A stretch of 64,000 bases of DNA from CBDCRK01 sp965220955 (GCA_965220955.1 CBDCRK010000037.1:496001-560000); one strand, 5' to 3'. Shown: positions 7,924 through 16,376, numbered from the stretch's first letter. Notes: generated by a model from the letters alone, not told the origin. Numbers and translations are program-made.

Positions 7924-9048
7924 ATGCAGAAGTACAAGGTTATTTCGTCGGACGATCACATTTATGAACCTCTTGATCTGTGGACCACTAGGCTTGAGAA
8001 GAAGTTTCGCGATCGCGCCCCACGAGTCATCCCAGCAGAGGGTGACGACTGGTGGTATTGCGAAGGAATCAAGATCCAGACAGCAGCGGCCGGTGCCCAA
8101 GCCGGACTGCGCTTTGAGGATCCGGATAGCCTGAGCTTTAAAGATAAAGTTGAGAATATCCGGCTCGGCGCGTACATCCCGGAAGAGCATATCAAAGATA
8201 TGGATGCCGATGGCATAGAAATGGGCCTCGTGTATCCCACCGTTGGGCTGCAACTCTATCAGCGGATTCAGGATAGCGAGTTGCTGACCGTCTTATTTCG
8301 CGCCTATAACGACTGGCTCGCCGAGTTCTGCAACACCTTTCCGGAGCGTCTCAGGGGGATCGCTATGATCAACCTTGACAATATTCCGTCAGGGGTCAAG
8401 GAAATGGAACGTTGCGCCAAACAGGGGCATCGCGGCATTATGATTACCATTCAGCCGTTGAGAGGCCTGAGCTATGATCGGCCAGAATACGAACCCGTCT
8501 GGGCTGCGGCCCAGGACTTGGCCCTGCCCATCAGCCTGCATGTGACAACGAATCGGCCTGACCCGGATGACCCGGGAGCGCTCCTCTTGGATGCGGCCAA
8601 GCCCTCCTTTTTTGTCAATCTGGATCACTGGCCACGGGTCTGTCTGACCGACATGATTTTTAGCGGCGTGTTTGAACGTTATCCCAAACTCCAGGTCGGA
8701 TCGGTAGAAATGGAGCTGTCGTGGGTGCCGCACTTCCTTGACCGCATGGATTACAACTACACACAGCGCGCGCGGGAGATTGCTGGGGCACGATTCAAAG
8801 AGGCCGTCCTGCCGAGTGAGTTCTTTCACCGCCACGTCTTTTTGAGTTTTCAGGAAGACCATATGGGTATTCGTGATCGGGAGGTCATTGGCGTGGATAG
8901 CCTTTTGTGGGGATCAGATTACCCCCATCAAGAATCGACTTTTCCGAAGAGCCAAGAGTTTCTTGGAGACCTTCTTGCGGACTGTACCGAAGAAGAACGG
9001 GTCAAGATTGTGGGTGGCAATGCCGCACGGGTGTATCAGTTGGGCTGA
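7924..9048 (+). CDS. Amidohydrolase 2 family (ACMSD-like TIM barrel) protein
   Basis: A 374-residue PF04909 metal-dependent hydrolase/decarboxylase. N-terminal SSDDHIYEPLDLWTTRL replaces the canonical H-x-H pair by D-D-H. The family frame continues with DMDADGIEMGLVYPTVGL, YNDWLAEFCNTFPERLRG, LPISLHVTTNRPD with the metal-ligand His, and WGSDYPHQESTFPKSQEFL, whose Asp is the conserved catalytic/metal residue. The tail is KIVGGNAARVYQLG. The family includes ACMSD, resorcylate decarboxylases and many uncharacterised members clustered with LLM oxygenases. AGGAGGGG precedes the ATG. An NtaA-type monooxygenase follows 55 bases downstream on the same strand, so these two probably act on one compound. 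The substrate is unknown. Confidence 0.85.
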   Translation: MQKYKVISSDDHIYEPLDLWTTRLEKKFRDRAPRVIPAEGDDWWYCEGIKIQTAAAGAQAGLRFEDPDSLSFKDKVENIRLGAYIPEEHIKDMDADGIEMGLVYPTVGLQLYQRIQDSELLTVLFRAYNDWLAEFCNTFPERLRGIAMINLDNIPSGVKEMERCAKQGHRGIMITIQPLRGLSYDRPEYEPVWAAAQDLALPISLHVTTNRPDPDDPGALLLDAAKPSFFVNLDHWPRVCLTDMIFSGVFERYPKLQVGSVEMELSWVPHFLDRMDYNYTQRAREIAGARFKEAVLPSEFFHRHVFLSFQEDHMGIRDREVIGVDSLLWGSDYPHQESTFPKSQEFLGDLLADCTEEERVKIVGGNAARVYQLG

Positions 9049-9103
9049 GGCCTTAAAGCCTTGTAGAGAAGAAGAATCGGCTACCCTTCATAAGGATTCG
9101 TCC

Positions 9104-10399
9104 ATGTCCAAGCAAATCCATCTCGCCGGCTTTGCGCTCTTTACCCCAGCTCCGCATATGCCGCTGTCGTGGATCTATCCGCGTGAGAAGATCCGTTACA
9201 AGTGGTATGAGGGCGAGTACTGGGAATCCGTTGTCCGCACGCTGGAGCGCGGCAAGTTCGACATGCTGTTTTTCGCGGATAGCCTGGCTGGTGGAACGCA
9301 ACCCGATCAAGTTCGCTATGCGATTCAATTCCCCAGTCACGACCCGGTCTCTCTGGTGACCTATCTCTCGGCTGTGGTCAAAAAACTCAGCTTTGCCGTC
9401 ACCATGTCCACAACATTTTACCCGCCGTTTCTGCTGGCCCGGACTTTATCGACGCTCGATCATCTCACCAAAGGGCGAATTGGCTGGAATATCGTGTCTT
9501 CGACCTCAACGGCTGAGGCGAAAAACTTCGGGATGGATAGCCTACCTGCGCATAACGACCGCTATGATCGCGCCGACGAATACATGGAGGTGTGCTACGG
9601 ACTGTGGAACAGCTGGGACGCGGATGCTGTACAAATGGACATGGAGCACAAGGTCTTTGCCGATCCGTCCAAAGTCCACCGCGTCGACTTTCGGGGTCGG
9701 TGGTATAAGACCCAGGGGCCATTTACGGTAATGCCCTCTGTCCGCCAGCGTCCGTTTCTGTTTCAGGCTGGCCAGTCAGACCGGGGTCGGACCTTTGCCG
9801 CTCGACATGCAGAGGGCATCTTCAGTGCTGCGCGCGGCATCAAGCAGATGCGTTCATTTTGTGAAGATATTGCCAGCCGAGCGGAACGCTTAGGGCGCAA
9901 TCCGGACGAAATCCCAATTCTGTGGGCCGGCCAGCCGCTCGTGGCAGGGAGTGAGGCTGAGGCGCGTGAACGCTATGCCGCCATTCGTGCCCGGATTCCG
10001 CTCGAAGCGTCTTTGGCCCAAATGTCGATGCACTTTGATCTCGATCTGTCTCAGTTTGACATCGACGTTCCGGTCCAGGACCTCGACGTGCCCGGCACGA
10101 GAGGCTTGTTTGAGATGTATCAAAAATATGATGAGACAATCACGTTGCGTGATATTGCGAAAACGTATCTGGCCGGGAGCGATACCAATCCGTTAGTCGG
10201 TACCCCTGCGCAAGTGGCGGACGCCATGCAGCACTTCCTTGAAGCAGGCGGCGGCAACGGGTTTCAGATTACGCCCCCGTTTTATGCTCCTGACTATTAT
10301 GAAGACGTGGTGAACCTCTTAGTCCCGGAACTCCAGAAACGCGGGGTGTATCGAGACGACTACACGGGCACGACCTTGCGCGAGCATGTGTGCAGGTAG
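9104..10399 (+). CDS. NtaA/SnaA/DszA-type flavin monooxygenase
   Basis: A 431-residue luciferase-like monooxygenase of the long NtaA/SnaA/DszA (nitrilotriacetate monooxygenase component A) subgroup. It starts HLAGFALFTPAPHM and has WESVVRTLERGKFDMLFFADSL and DPVSLVTYLSAVVKKLSFAVT. It also has the diagnostic LSTLDHLTKGRIGWNIVSS block, NFG-type region, HDRYDRADEYMEVCYGLW (as HNDRYDRADEY) and RPFLFQAGQSDRGRTFAARHAEGIF. These enzymes use FMNH2 from a separate reductase to oxygenate C-N or C-S bonds. No reductase gene is adjacent. The ATG chosen aligns with the family start, and a longer upstream frame only overlaps the amidohydrolase gene. It follows that amidohydrolase in a probable operon. Confidence 0.88.
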   Translation: MSKQIHLAGFALFTPAPHMPLSWIYPREKIRYKWYEGEYWESVVRTLERGKFDMLFFADSLAGGTQPDQVRYAIQFPSHDPVSLVTYLSAVVKKLSFAVTMSTTFYPPFLLARTLSTLDHLTKGRIGWNIVSSTSTAEAKNFGMDSLPAHNDRYDRADEYMEVCYGLWNSWDADAVQMDMEHKVFADPSKVHRVDFRGRWYKTQGPFTVMPSVRQRPFLFQAGQSDRGRTFAARHAEGIFSAARGIKQMRSFCEDIASRAERLGRNPDEIPILWAGQPLVAGSEAEARERYAAIRARIPLEASLAQMSMHFDLDLSQFDIDVPVQDLDVPGTRGLFEMYQKYDETITLRDIAKTYLAGSDTNPLVGTPAQVADAMQHFLEAGGGNGFQITPPFYAPDYYEDVVNLLVPELQKRGVYRDDYTGTTLREHVCR

Positions 10400-10503
10400 T
10401 TTCAGGTTAAACCTAAATGTCGCTCAGGTTTTTTGGGCTGTAAGACCGCGACGAGATTGGGCTTTCTCTGAAAAAGCCTCAAAAAGTGGTTGCGGGGGTG
10501 GGA

Positions 10504-12150
10504 TTACACACAGCCGGGCAGGATCACGCGGCCAGGGGTCTGCTGCCGGCACTGCTTAGCCGCCAGCCGTTGGATGAGCGTATCCAGGATAACTTCGCTG
10601 ACCTCGCTGACCTCAGCGGCCGAGGCTGGGGCGAGGGGAGGGGCCGTCCGTCCAGTCTGGATCGAGAGGTCGACACTCGTCGTTGTCTGTGATGGGCGGC
10701 TGCCGCTAAAACCGACGACCTGAATGCCGGATATACAACCCGGCACAGCCTGGTAGAGCGGGCTCAAATCGTGACACTGATCTGCTGACGGGTGGCTAAT
10801 GAGAGTACCGAGCACCGTCTCGGCTCTACGCTCAGAAATCGTTGCGTAGGTGTCCGAGATGCGGGCATAGCTCACAGGAGCAGTCCTGCGGCTGGTTGTT
10901 GAAAAAGTAGGGGGTGTCCCGAAGAGACGGGTCACTTGAACACCAAAGACTGTGTAGTCTAGCGAGTAACGACCGGGAGCGCGAGGATTTTCGTCGCGTG
11001 TCGCGTAGCGCGTCTCGGTATGGGACGCGCCGCCACCAAGATCAATCTGCCAACCGCCCCGCTCGATAGCCAGGCCGATGGGAAATAAATAGTCGGTTGT
11101 ATCGGCCAGGGTTGGGACGAGGGACGCATCCTTGATGGCCCAGGGTTCGTACGAGAACCCGGCCCGGAATTTGACCCCCCGCATAATCTCAAGCTGCATC
11201 CCGGCACCGACCCGCCAGCGGTCTTTGGCATCCCCAACCGCGGGGCTATCCAGAAACGAGCGCTTCTCGAAACGCAGGCGGCTGTCTTCAAACACCGAGT
11301 ATTGGGTCCAGCTCCCCTGAGCGGTAATCGTCAGGCGCTCGGTCAGGTGATAGGCTAAGCCCAGTTTCACATTCTGAGGGATGTTGAAACCCACCGTGGT
11401 ATCATCGCCCCTGCCGTTGACGCGGGCGTTGCCAAACATCCAGATATGGCCCGGCGTCTTATAGGCGAGACCTAGATCCAGTTTCTTGGTCGGCTGGTAG
11501 AGTAGGCCGAGCGTCCCAAAAACCCCCGGTCCACGGGCGTCGATATCCAGCCGACCGACCGGGCTTGGAGTCTTTAATTTCAGGCGGCCATAGGTCGGAT
11601 TGAGGGATACGCCCAGGTGCAGATTTGGTCCCACCGAATAGGCAATCGACGGGGCCAGAGAAACGGAAACCAGTTCGGTGAAGAAATTATTGGGCACGCC
11701 GTGGGCCGGGTCGGCCCGATGGTTAAACATGAAGCCCAGCGAGCCATACATGCCGAGGCCGAATCGAAACGACCCAAAGCTGTCCGTCACATAGCCAAAG
11801 TTGGGAGCCAGTGGGAGTTCTCGGCTGGTGCTGTCATAACCCAAGGGACTTTTATAGGTGGGATGAAAACGCACGGCCAATAAGCCGACCGACAGGGAGG
11901 GGGGCAGCAGGCTGAGCTGGGCTGGGTTGTTGAACGCAGCCGTGCCGGCGTTCATTGGCAGGGCGACCACATTGCCGGCCAGACCGCCGTCGGTTGGCCC
12001 GCTGGCCGGAATGCCGAGTTGGCTGGCCTGAGCGGGTCGAGCGGTGAGCAGGAGGCTGATAATACAAAAAATGATCAGCCATAGCCGGTTTGTCCGGGCA
12101 GAACAGCGGGGAAAATCGACCACTCGAGGACATCGCTTCCAACAGCGCAT
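10504..12150 (-). CDS. FadL/TodX-type outer-membrane hydrophobe porin with Cys-repeat tail
   Basis: A 548-residue protein with an N-terminal hydrophobic segment (LWLIIFCIISLLLTARPAQA, signal peptide with AQA cleavage site). Mature residues 43-420 have the FadL/OMPP1 pattern: an N-terminal plug-like SGPTDGGLAGNVVALPMNAGTAAFNNPAQLS, then alternating beta strands such as LGLAYKTPGHIWMFGNARV, NVKLGLAYHLTERLTITAQG and VKFRAGFSYEPWAIKD. FadL-family barrels admit long-chain fatty acids or aromatic hydrocarbons. The last ~110 residues are an unusual extension after the barrel. They hold two equally spaced copies of E-x2-L-x-TLI-x6-QC-x10-PGC. The start is uncertain, and an ATG giving a shorter pre-sequence is not evident. 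It has no operon partner on its strand. Confidence 0.8.
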   Translation of the reverse strand: MRCWKRCPRVVDFPRCSARTNRLWLIIFCIISLLLTARPAQASQLGIPASGPTDGGLAGNVVALPMNAGTAAFNNPAQLSLLPPSLSVGLLAVRFHPTYKSPLGYDSTSRELPLAPNFGYVTDSFGSFRFGLGMYGSLGFMFNHRADPAHGVPNNFFTELVSVSLAPSIAYSVGPNLHLGVSLNPTYGRLKLKTPSPVGRLDIDARGPGVFGTLGLLYQPTKKLDLGLAYKTPGHIWMFGNARVNGRGDDTTVGFNIPQNVKLGLAYHLTERLTITAQGSWTQYSVFEDSRLRFEKRSFLDSPAVGDAKDRWRVGAGMQLEIMRGVKFRAGFSYEPWAIKDASLVPTLADTTDYLFPIGLAIERGGWQIDLGGGASHTETRYATRDENPRAPGRYSLDYTVFGVQVTRLFGTPPTFSTTSRRTAPVSYARISDTYATISERRAETVLGTLISHPSADQCHDLSPLYQAVPGCISGIQVVGFSGSRPSQTTTSVDLSIQTGRTAPPLAPASAAEVSEVSEVILDTLIQRLAAKQCRQQTPGRVILPGCV

Positions 12151-12280
12151 CCATCACCTCCATGCCTGAGAGACAAGGCACCCTATGACAGACAGACCGC
12201 TAATTCAATACGGGTTGAGCGAACAAAGATATTGTTGATCTCTTCCTGCATGGCAAGATGCGTGCTACACCCGGGGCAAT

Positions 12281-12445
12281 ATGGACCAAGACCTCTTACC
12301 ATCGGTGGCGGTGGATGAGTCAGAGATGTACCAGTCTTTAGGCCGGCGGCGTGCGCTGCAGGACAAGGAGGGGGCAACCATTATCTACGGCCACGAGTCC
12401 GACCAGTAGAAGGAGATTCCGCACGCGCCTGAGCCCTTGGCCTAA
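12281..12445 (+). pseudogene. C-terminal relic of a metallo-beta-lactamase (lactonase-like) gene with amber codon
   Basis: The frame MDQDLLPSVAVDESEMYQSL continues to DKEGATIIYGHESDQ, a TAG at 12407, then KEIPHAPEPLA and TAA. The 'KEGATIIYGHD-x-Q-W-K...HAPEP' arrangement is the C-terminal end of MBL-fold N-acyl homoserine lactonase-like hydrolases, in which the residue after Q is normally Trp (TGG to TAG). The N-terminal HxHxDH domain is absent from the preceding DNA. It is a gene fragment. Confidence 0.5.
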
Positions 12446-12467
12446 GAGACCGCAGGACATCCCGGAC

Positions 12468-13226
12468 TCAGCGAGTCTGGCCCCAGGTGTTCCAATACGT
12501 CAGCTCGCGGCCCGGGCGGCGCGGCGCCGGTTTGAAATCCGTGCCGGTATAGTAGGCGATTGGCAGCAGAACGGCCTGGGTCACCGAATCGGGGATACCA
12601 AGCAGCTGGGCAACTTCTTTTTCGCGCACAAGGTGGAGGGTGGTCCAGGCCGACCCTAATCCCCGGGCGCGCAGGGCCAGCATCAAGGACCAGGACGAGG
12701 GCAGGATTGAGCCGTACAGGCCGGCTTGGGCGGCGGGGCTGGGGTCTGTGGCGCGGCCTTCAATGCAGGCGATAAGCAGAACCGGCACCTTGTGCATGTG
12801 GTCTGACAGGTGCCAGGCCGAGACGGCAATGCGTTGACCGGGGGTGGACGGCGTTTGGCTGGGACGTGCCCCGGCATAGCGCTCGAAACTGCGGCGATAC
12901 AGGTCGGCAACGGCTTTCTTTTTGGCCGGATCGGTAACCACCATAAAGCGCCAGTTCTGCTGATTGCTGCCGGTCGGAGCCTGCAGGGCGATTTCGATGG
13001 CCTCCTCGATCACCTGGGGCTCAACCGGCCGGCTGAGGTCGAGCCGTCGGCGGACACTCCGGGTGGTTGTCAGGACATGATCGATCGCGCTCAGGTCTGA
13101 CGAGGCAGACTCCTGGCCGGAGGCGGGAACAGGGGGGAGGCTGAAGGCGATCAACCCAAGTGCTGCGGCAAACCAGGTCAGGCGTCGTGTTTGGCCTTTT
13201 GGTGCGCGGTCTTGTCTCAAATTCAT
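12468..13226 (-). CDS. Nitroreductase-family protein with probable Tat-type signal peptide
   Basis: A 252-residue protein. Residues ~45-250 are a nitroreductase FMN fold. The FMN-binding start is TTTRSVRRRLDLSRPVEPQVIEEAIEIALQAP with TGSNQQNWRF, the family 'R-S-x-R' plus 'P-S-x-x-N-x-Q-P/N-W' pair. LRARGLGSAWTTLHL and LLPIAYYTG close it. These enzymes reduce nitroaromatics, flavins or quinones with NAD(P)H, normally in the cytoplasm. Here the N-terminus QTRRLTWFAAALGLIAFSLP, followed by PPVPASGQES, looks like a cleavable export signal with a twin-arginine-like TRRLTWF, suitable for exporting a folded flavoprotein. I use the ATG with AAAGGAGACAC upstream; a longer frame adds ~48 unrelated residues. 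Periplasmic localisation is an inference. Confidence 0.8.
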   Translation of the reverse strand: MNLRQDRAPKGQTRRLTWFAAALGLIAFSLPPVPASGQESASSDLSAIDHVLTTTRSVRRRLDLSRPVEPQVIEEAIEIALQAPTGSNQQNWRFMVVTDPAKKKAVADLYRRSFERYAGARPSQTPSTPGQRIAVSAWHLSDHMHKVPVLLIACIEGRATDPSPAAQAGLYGSILPSSWSLMLALRARGLGSAWTTLHLVREKEVAQLLGIPDSVTQAVLLPIAYYTGTDFKPAPRRPGRELTYWNTWGQTR

Positions 13227-13313
13227 CGTGTGTCTCCTTTCTCGGGGCTGAAGGGGGAGCCATCTTAGCAGAGTGGGAGGTGAAAGAAAGAAGGCAGGAC
13301 CCGGTGTTTTGAG

Positions 13314-13342
13314 TTGACAAGGGCGCGTCTGAGTAATACATG
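13314..13342 (+). promoter_or_regulatory. Candidate sigma-70 promoter for the esterase gene
   Basis: A perfect -35 TTGACA is followed after 17 bases by TACATG; TAATAC at shorter spacing is an alternative -10. It lies about 45 bases before the AAAAGGAGG and ATG of the esterase. Confidence 0.35.
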
Positions 13343-13384
13343 AGAGACAACGTACAGTTCGATACCACAAAAAGGAGGTTCAAT

Positions 13385-14269
13385 ATGGCCAGCGAACAAT
13401 TGCAACAGGTCCTGAGCATGTTCAAAGAGATAGGCGAAAAGATGGGCTCGGCAAAAGATCTGAACGAAATGCGGGCGATTATGATCGACGCACCGGTTCC
13501 CAGCGGCGTGTCGTGTAACCTAGTTGAGGCCGGCGGGGTGTCGGCCGAATGGCACGTTGCCGACGGTGTGGACAAGAACAAAGTCATTCTCTATGTCCAC
13601 GGTGGGGGGTATGTCATGGGCTCGGCCGGCACCCACCGTGATATGACCTCTCGCCTCTCCAAGGCGGCCGGTGCGCGGGTGCTGTCGCTCAACTATCGCC
13701 TAGCTCCTGAGCATCCATTTCCGGCCCCGGTCGATGATGCCGTGGCAGCCTATGGCTGGTTGCTCGGCCAGGGCATCAGTCCTTCAAACATAGCGATTGC
13801 CGGAGATTCGGCCGGTGGTGGGCTGGCCCTGGCAGCCCTGTTAGCCATCCGCGACGCTGGTCAGCCTCTGCCCGCGGCGGGCGTTGGGATTTCTCCGTGG
13901 GTCGATATGGAGGGCACCGGCGAGTCGATGACCACCCGGGCCGCGGCTGATCCGGTTGTTCAGAAAGAGGGGCTGCTGGGCATGGCCAAGCTGTATCTGG
14001 GCGACGCCGATCCCAAGAACCCGCTGGCCGCACCGCTGCACGCCAATCTGGCCGGCCTGCCGCCGCTGCTCATTCAGGTCGGTGATGCCGAGACCTTGCT
14101 AGACGATTCCACGCGGTTCACCGAACGGGCGCGCAAATCCGATGTGGACGTGACCCTCAAGGTGTGGGACGAAATGCCGCACGTGTGGCACATGTTTGCC
14201 GCAATTCTGCCCGAAGCGCAGCAGGCGATTGATGAGATAGGCGCTTTCTTCAAAGCCCGCACCGCGTAG
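13385..14269 (+). CDS. HSL-family (alpha/beta hydrolase fold-3) esterase
   Basis: A 294-residue esterase/lipase of the hormone-sensitive-lipase family. The oxyanion-hole motif HGGGY is at residues 72-76, and the nucleophile elbow GDSAGG at 140-145 gives catalytic Ser142. The Asp is in QVGDAETLLDD and the His in DEMPHVWHMF, all in the expected order. NYRLAPEHPFPAPVDDA is the family-typical block between the oxyanion hole and the elbow. It has no signal peptide and is presumably cytoplasmic, hydrolysing short-chain esters. AAAAGGAGG stands six bases before the ATG, a promoter-like TTGACA lies upstream, and a strong intrinsic terminator follows 19 bases after the stop, so it is a single-gene unit. 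Confidence 0.92.
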   Translation: MASEQLQQVLSMFKEIGEKMGSAKDLNEMRAIMIDAPVPSGVSCNLVEAGGVSAEWHVADGVDKNKVILYVHGGGYVMGSAGTHRDMTSRLSKAAGARVLSLNYRLAPEHPFPAPVDDAVAAYGWLLGQGISPSNIAIAGDSAGGGLALAALLAIRDAGQPLPAAGVGISPWVDMEGTGESMTTRAAADPVVQKEGLLGMAKLYLGDADPKNPLAAPLHANLAGLPPLLIQVGDAETLLDDSTRFTERARKSDVDVTLKVWDEMPHVWHMFAAILPEAQQAIDEIGAFFKARTA

Positions 14270-14288
14270 CAGTCTTACCCGCAGCACA

Positions 14289-14316
14289 GGGCAGCCCGAC
14301 GGGCTGCCCTTTTTTT
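14289..14316 (+). terminator. Rho-independent terminator after the esterase gene
   Basis: Perfect 9-bp arms GGGCAGCCC and GGGCTGCCC flank the loop GAC and are followed directly by seven T residues. Confidence 0.93.
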
Positions 14317-14362
14317 AGCCCTCGGCCGCGGCTGCGACTCGCCAACCCGTGATATTGTACAG

Positions 14363-14521
14363 TTCAGCCACATTGCCGCCCAGCTGCCCCACCTCACCTA
14401 CCACATGTATCACCTTGACATGTACCCATCCCTGATCGATAAAATCGGCAACGTTGTCACTCTTGCCCTTTTGGTGCTGGCCTACATCTTGACCCAGACG
14501 CTGCGAAGGACCTCGGGGTAA
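14363..14521 (+). pseudogene. Possible C-terminal relic of a small membrane protein
   Basis: A frame open to the TAA reads FSHIAAQLPHLTYHMYHLDM, then a hydrophobic helix NVVTLALLVLAYILTQTL. This is like the last helices of small four-TM (DoxX/DUF4345-like) proteins. It has no start region and directly follows the esterase terminator. Assignment is tentative. Confidence 0.3.
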
Positions 14522-14579
14522 TTGCAAACTGTACGAAAAAAGAGTTCTATGAAAGGCTCGTGTGAGAGGGGGAATTTCA

Positions 14580-15431
14580 ATGCAAGAATTGACTCGCTTA
14601 CCCGCAACCGCTTCCCCAAAGGATATGACCGCGGCGATAGCCCGTGACGGCGCGGTCATCATTGAAAACGCGATCAGTCGGCAGCAGGCCCAAGCCACCC
14701 TAGATGAACTGATGCCCTTTATTGAAGGTACTCCGGTTGGTCGGGACGAGTTCTCCGGCCACCAGACCACGCGGACCGGGGCGCTGATCGCCCGCTCTGC
14801 GGCGTGTCGTGAACTCGTCATGCAGGACAATATTCTGGGCGTATGCAATGAGTTTCTGCTGCCCAACTGCAAGCGCTATCAGCTCCATCTGGCCCAGGTC
14901 ATCCGCCTTATGCCGGGCCAGCCGAAACAGTTGTTGCACCGCGACCGGCTGGTGTGGGGACAGTACCTGCAGGACCTCGAGCCACAGCTCAACACTCTGT
15001 GGGCGCTGACCGAGTTCACCAAGCAAAACGGGGCAACCCAGCTGGTGACGGGCAGCGCCGAGTGGCCCAAGGAGCGAGAGGCGACTCCGGCGGAAATCAC
15101 CTATGCCGAAATGTCGAAGGGCTCAGTCCTGGTATATTCCGGAACGGTCATCCATGGCAGCGGTGCCAATACCAGCTCGGCCGACCGGGTAGGGCTGAAC
15201 ATCACCTATTCTTTGGGTTGGCTACGGCAAGAAGAAAACCAATACCTGTCCTGTCCGCCGGAGCTTGCCAAAGATTTCTCACCGGAGCTGCAAGAGCTGC
15301 TCGGCTATACAATGATGAATTATGCCCTGGGCTACTTCACGCCGCCGGTTGCGGCCGACCAAGAGATTGGCCTGCGGCCGCCGGAATTTGCGCTCGGCCG
15401 CCGGCCCCGCAAGCCGCGCAGGTTTGTCTAG
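14580..15431 (+). CDS. Phytanoyl-CoA dioxygenase (PhyH) family protein
   Basis: A 283-residue Fe(II)/2-oxoglutarate oxygenase. The facial triad is visible as H120-R-D122 (LLHRDRLVWGQ) and H192 (SGTVIHGSG). R203 in SSADRVGLNITYS would bind 2-oxoglutarate. The N-terminal MTAAIARDGAVIIENAIS is the usual PhyH opening. The family hydroxylates or halogenates lipids, ectoine and secondary metabolites; the substrate is not evident. I chose the ATG with AGAGGGGG eight bases upstream over a GTG six codons earlier. A glyoxalase/VOC gene follows 92 bases downstream on the same strand, so the two may be cotranscribed. Confidence 0.88.
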   Translation: MQELTRLPATASPKDMTAAIARDGAVIIENAISRQQAQATLDELMPFIEGTPVGRDEFSGHQTTRTGALIARSAACRELVMQDNILGVCNEFLLPNCKRYQLHLAQVIRLMPGQPKQLLHRDRLVWGQYLQDLEPQLNTLWALTEFTKQNGATQLVTGSAEWPKEREATPAEITYAEMSKGSVLVYSGTVIHGSGANTSSADRVGLNITYSLGWLRQEENQYLSCPPELAKDFSPELQELLGYTMMNYALGYFTPPVAADQEIGLRPPEFALGRRPRKPRRFV

Positions 15432-15523
15432 CCGATCGTGTTGATGCAGTCAAACGTTGGGTCGAAACGTTTGCCAAACCCCTGTTGCCACGCTATAGAT
15501 GATTCCACAAAGGAGGGTTGCTT

Positions 15524-16057
15524 ATGTCACACAAAGGATTTTCTCATATCGGGCTTTCCACTCTCGATCTGGATAAAACCCGCGACTTTTACGAGAACGT
15601 CTTGGGCTTTAAGCCAGTGCGCTGCGATACGATCAAAATCGCCGAGGGCGGATATATCCGTCACATCTTTTTTGATACCGGTCGGGATCAACTCCTGGCC
15701 TTTATGGAGGCCCGAGATGTACCGGGCGTGCCAACCGAGTATGACGCTGGCATCAATCGCGGCTTAGGCGTGCCGAGCGGCTTTTACCACTTTGCCTTTG
15801 AGGCCGGGTCGGAGGCCGCCCTGGAAGAAAAACGGCAAGAGCTGCTGGCCAAAGGCGTCGAGGTCACCGACATTGTCGATCACGACTGGGCCAAGTCGAT
15901 CTACTTCAAAGATCCGAACGGCATGCAAATGGAGTTTGCGTGTTTCACCCGAAATGTCGGGACGGAGGATGATGTGACGATGCAGGAGCGCTTTAGCATG
16001 TCGATCAAGGCCATGGGCCTGGACGACTCAGAGGGCCTGCGGCGGCAACGCCAGTAA
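15524..16057 (+). CDS. Glyoxalase/bleomycin-resistance (VOC) superfamily protein
   Basis: A 177-residue VOC metalloenzyme fold. The first beta-alpha-beta-beta-beta unit is HKGFSHIGLSTLDLDKTRDFYENVLGF with metal-ligand His8. The second unit is GFYHFAFEAGSEAALEEKRQELLAKGVEV with a second His, ending in KSIYFKDPNGMQMEFACF with the C-terminal Glu ligand. The 'H...H...E' set fits a divalent-metal VOC enzyme (dioxygenase, glyoxalase or epimerase). It carries an extra ~30-residue tail beyond the fold. AAGGAGG is eight bases before the ATG. It is the probable second gene after the PhyH dioxygenase. The reaction is unknown. Confidence 0.85.
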   Translation: MSHKGFSHIGLSTLDLDKTRDFYENVLGFKPVRCDTIKIAEGGYIRHIFFDTGRDQLLAFMEARDVPGVPTEYDAGINRGLGVPSGFYHFAFEAGSEAALEEKRQELLAKGVEVTDIVDHDWAKSIYFKDPNGMQMEFACFTRNVGTEDDVTMQERFSMSIKAMGLDDSEGLRRQRQ

Positions 16058-16115
16058 AGAACCGGGCGGGCAGGCCCGCCCCGTCCACACAGCTGACCTC
16101 CCGGCCAAGCCGCTG

Positions 16116-16331
16116 TCAGCCTGCCTGAGTCCGCGAGGGAGAGAACTGCACCCCAAAATACCGCTTTGAGGTCACCGGGCCATCGAACCACACCAGGATG
16201 TCAACATCGCTGTCGTCGGCAGCCTGATCGCAGGCGAAGGAACCGAAGAGGGCGAGCTCAGTGACGCCAAAGCGTTGCGAAAGGATCGCCTTGTGCGCTC
16301 GAAGCAGATTGAAGACTTCAGCTCTGTTCAT
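16116..16331 (-). pseudogene. Truncated MNT-type nucleotidyltransferase (MntA-like)
   Basis: A 71-residue frame with FGVTELALFGSFACDQAADD and SDVDILVWFDGPVTSKRYFG, the minimal nucleotidyltransferase motif GSxxx...SDxD found in MntA antitoxins of HEPN/MNT modules. The last 13 residues (FSPSRTQAG region) depart from the family, which normally continues for another ~25 residues. No HEPN partner is adjacent. I read it as a truncated remnant, although the GSF and SDVD active-site residues are intact. Confidence 0.65.
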
Positions 16332-16352
16332 TTTTCAAGCCAGGATAACAAA

Positions 16353-16376
16353 TAGACTCTCGTTTAGACTCTCGTT
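16353..16376. repeat. 12-bp tandem duplication
   Basis: TAGACTCTCGTT occurs twice in succession just upstream of the nucleotidyltransferase remnant. Confidence 0.8.

Noticed and set aside
10440..10500. GGCTTT...AAAGCC hairpin as a FadL terminator
   Set aside because: No T-run on either side and only short arms, so not called.
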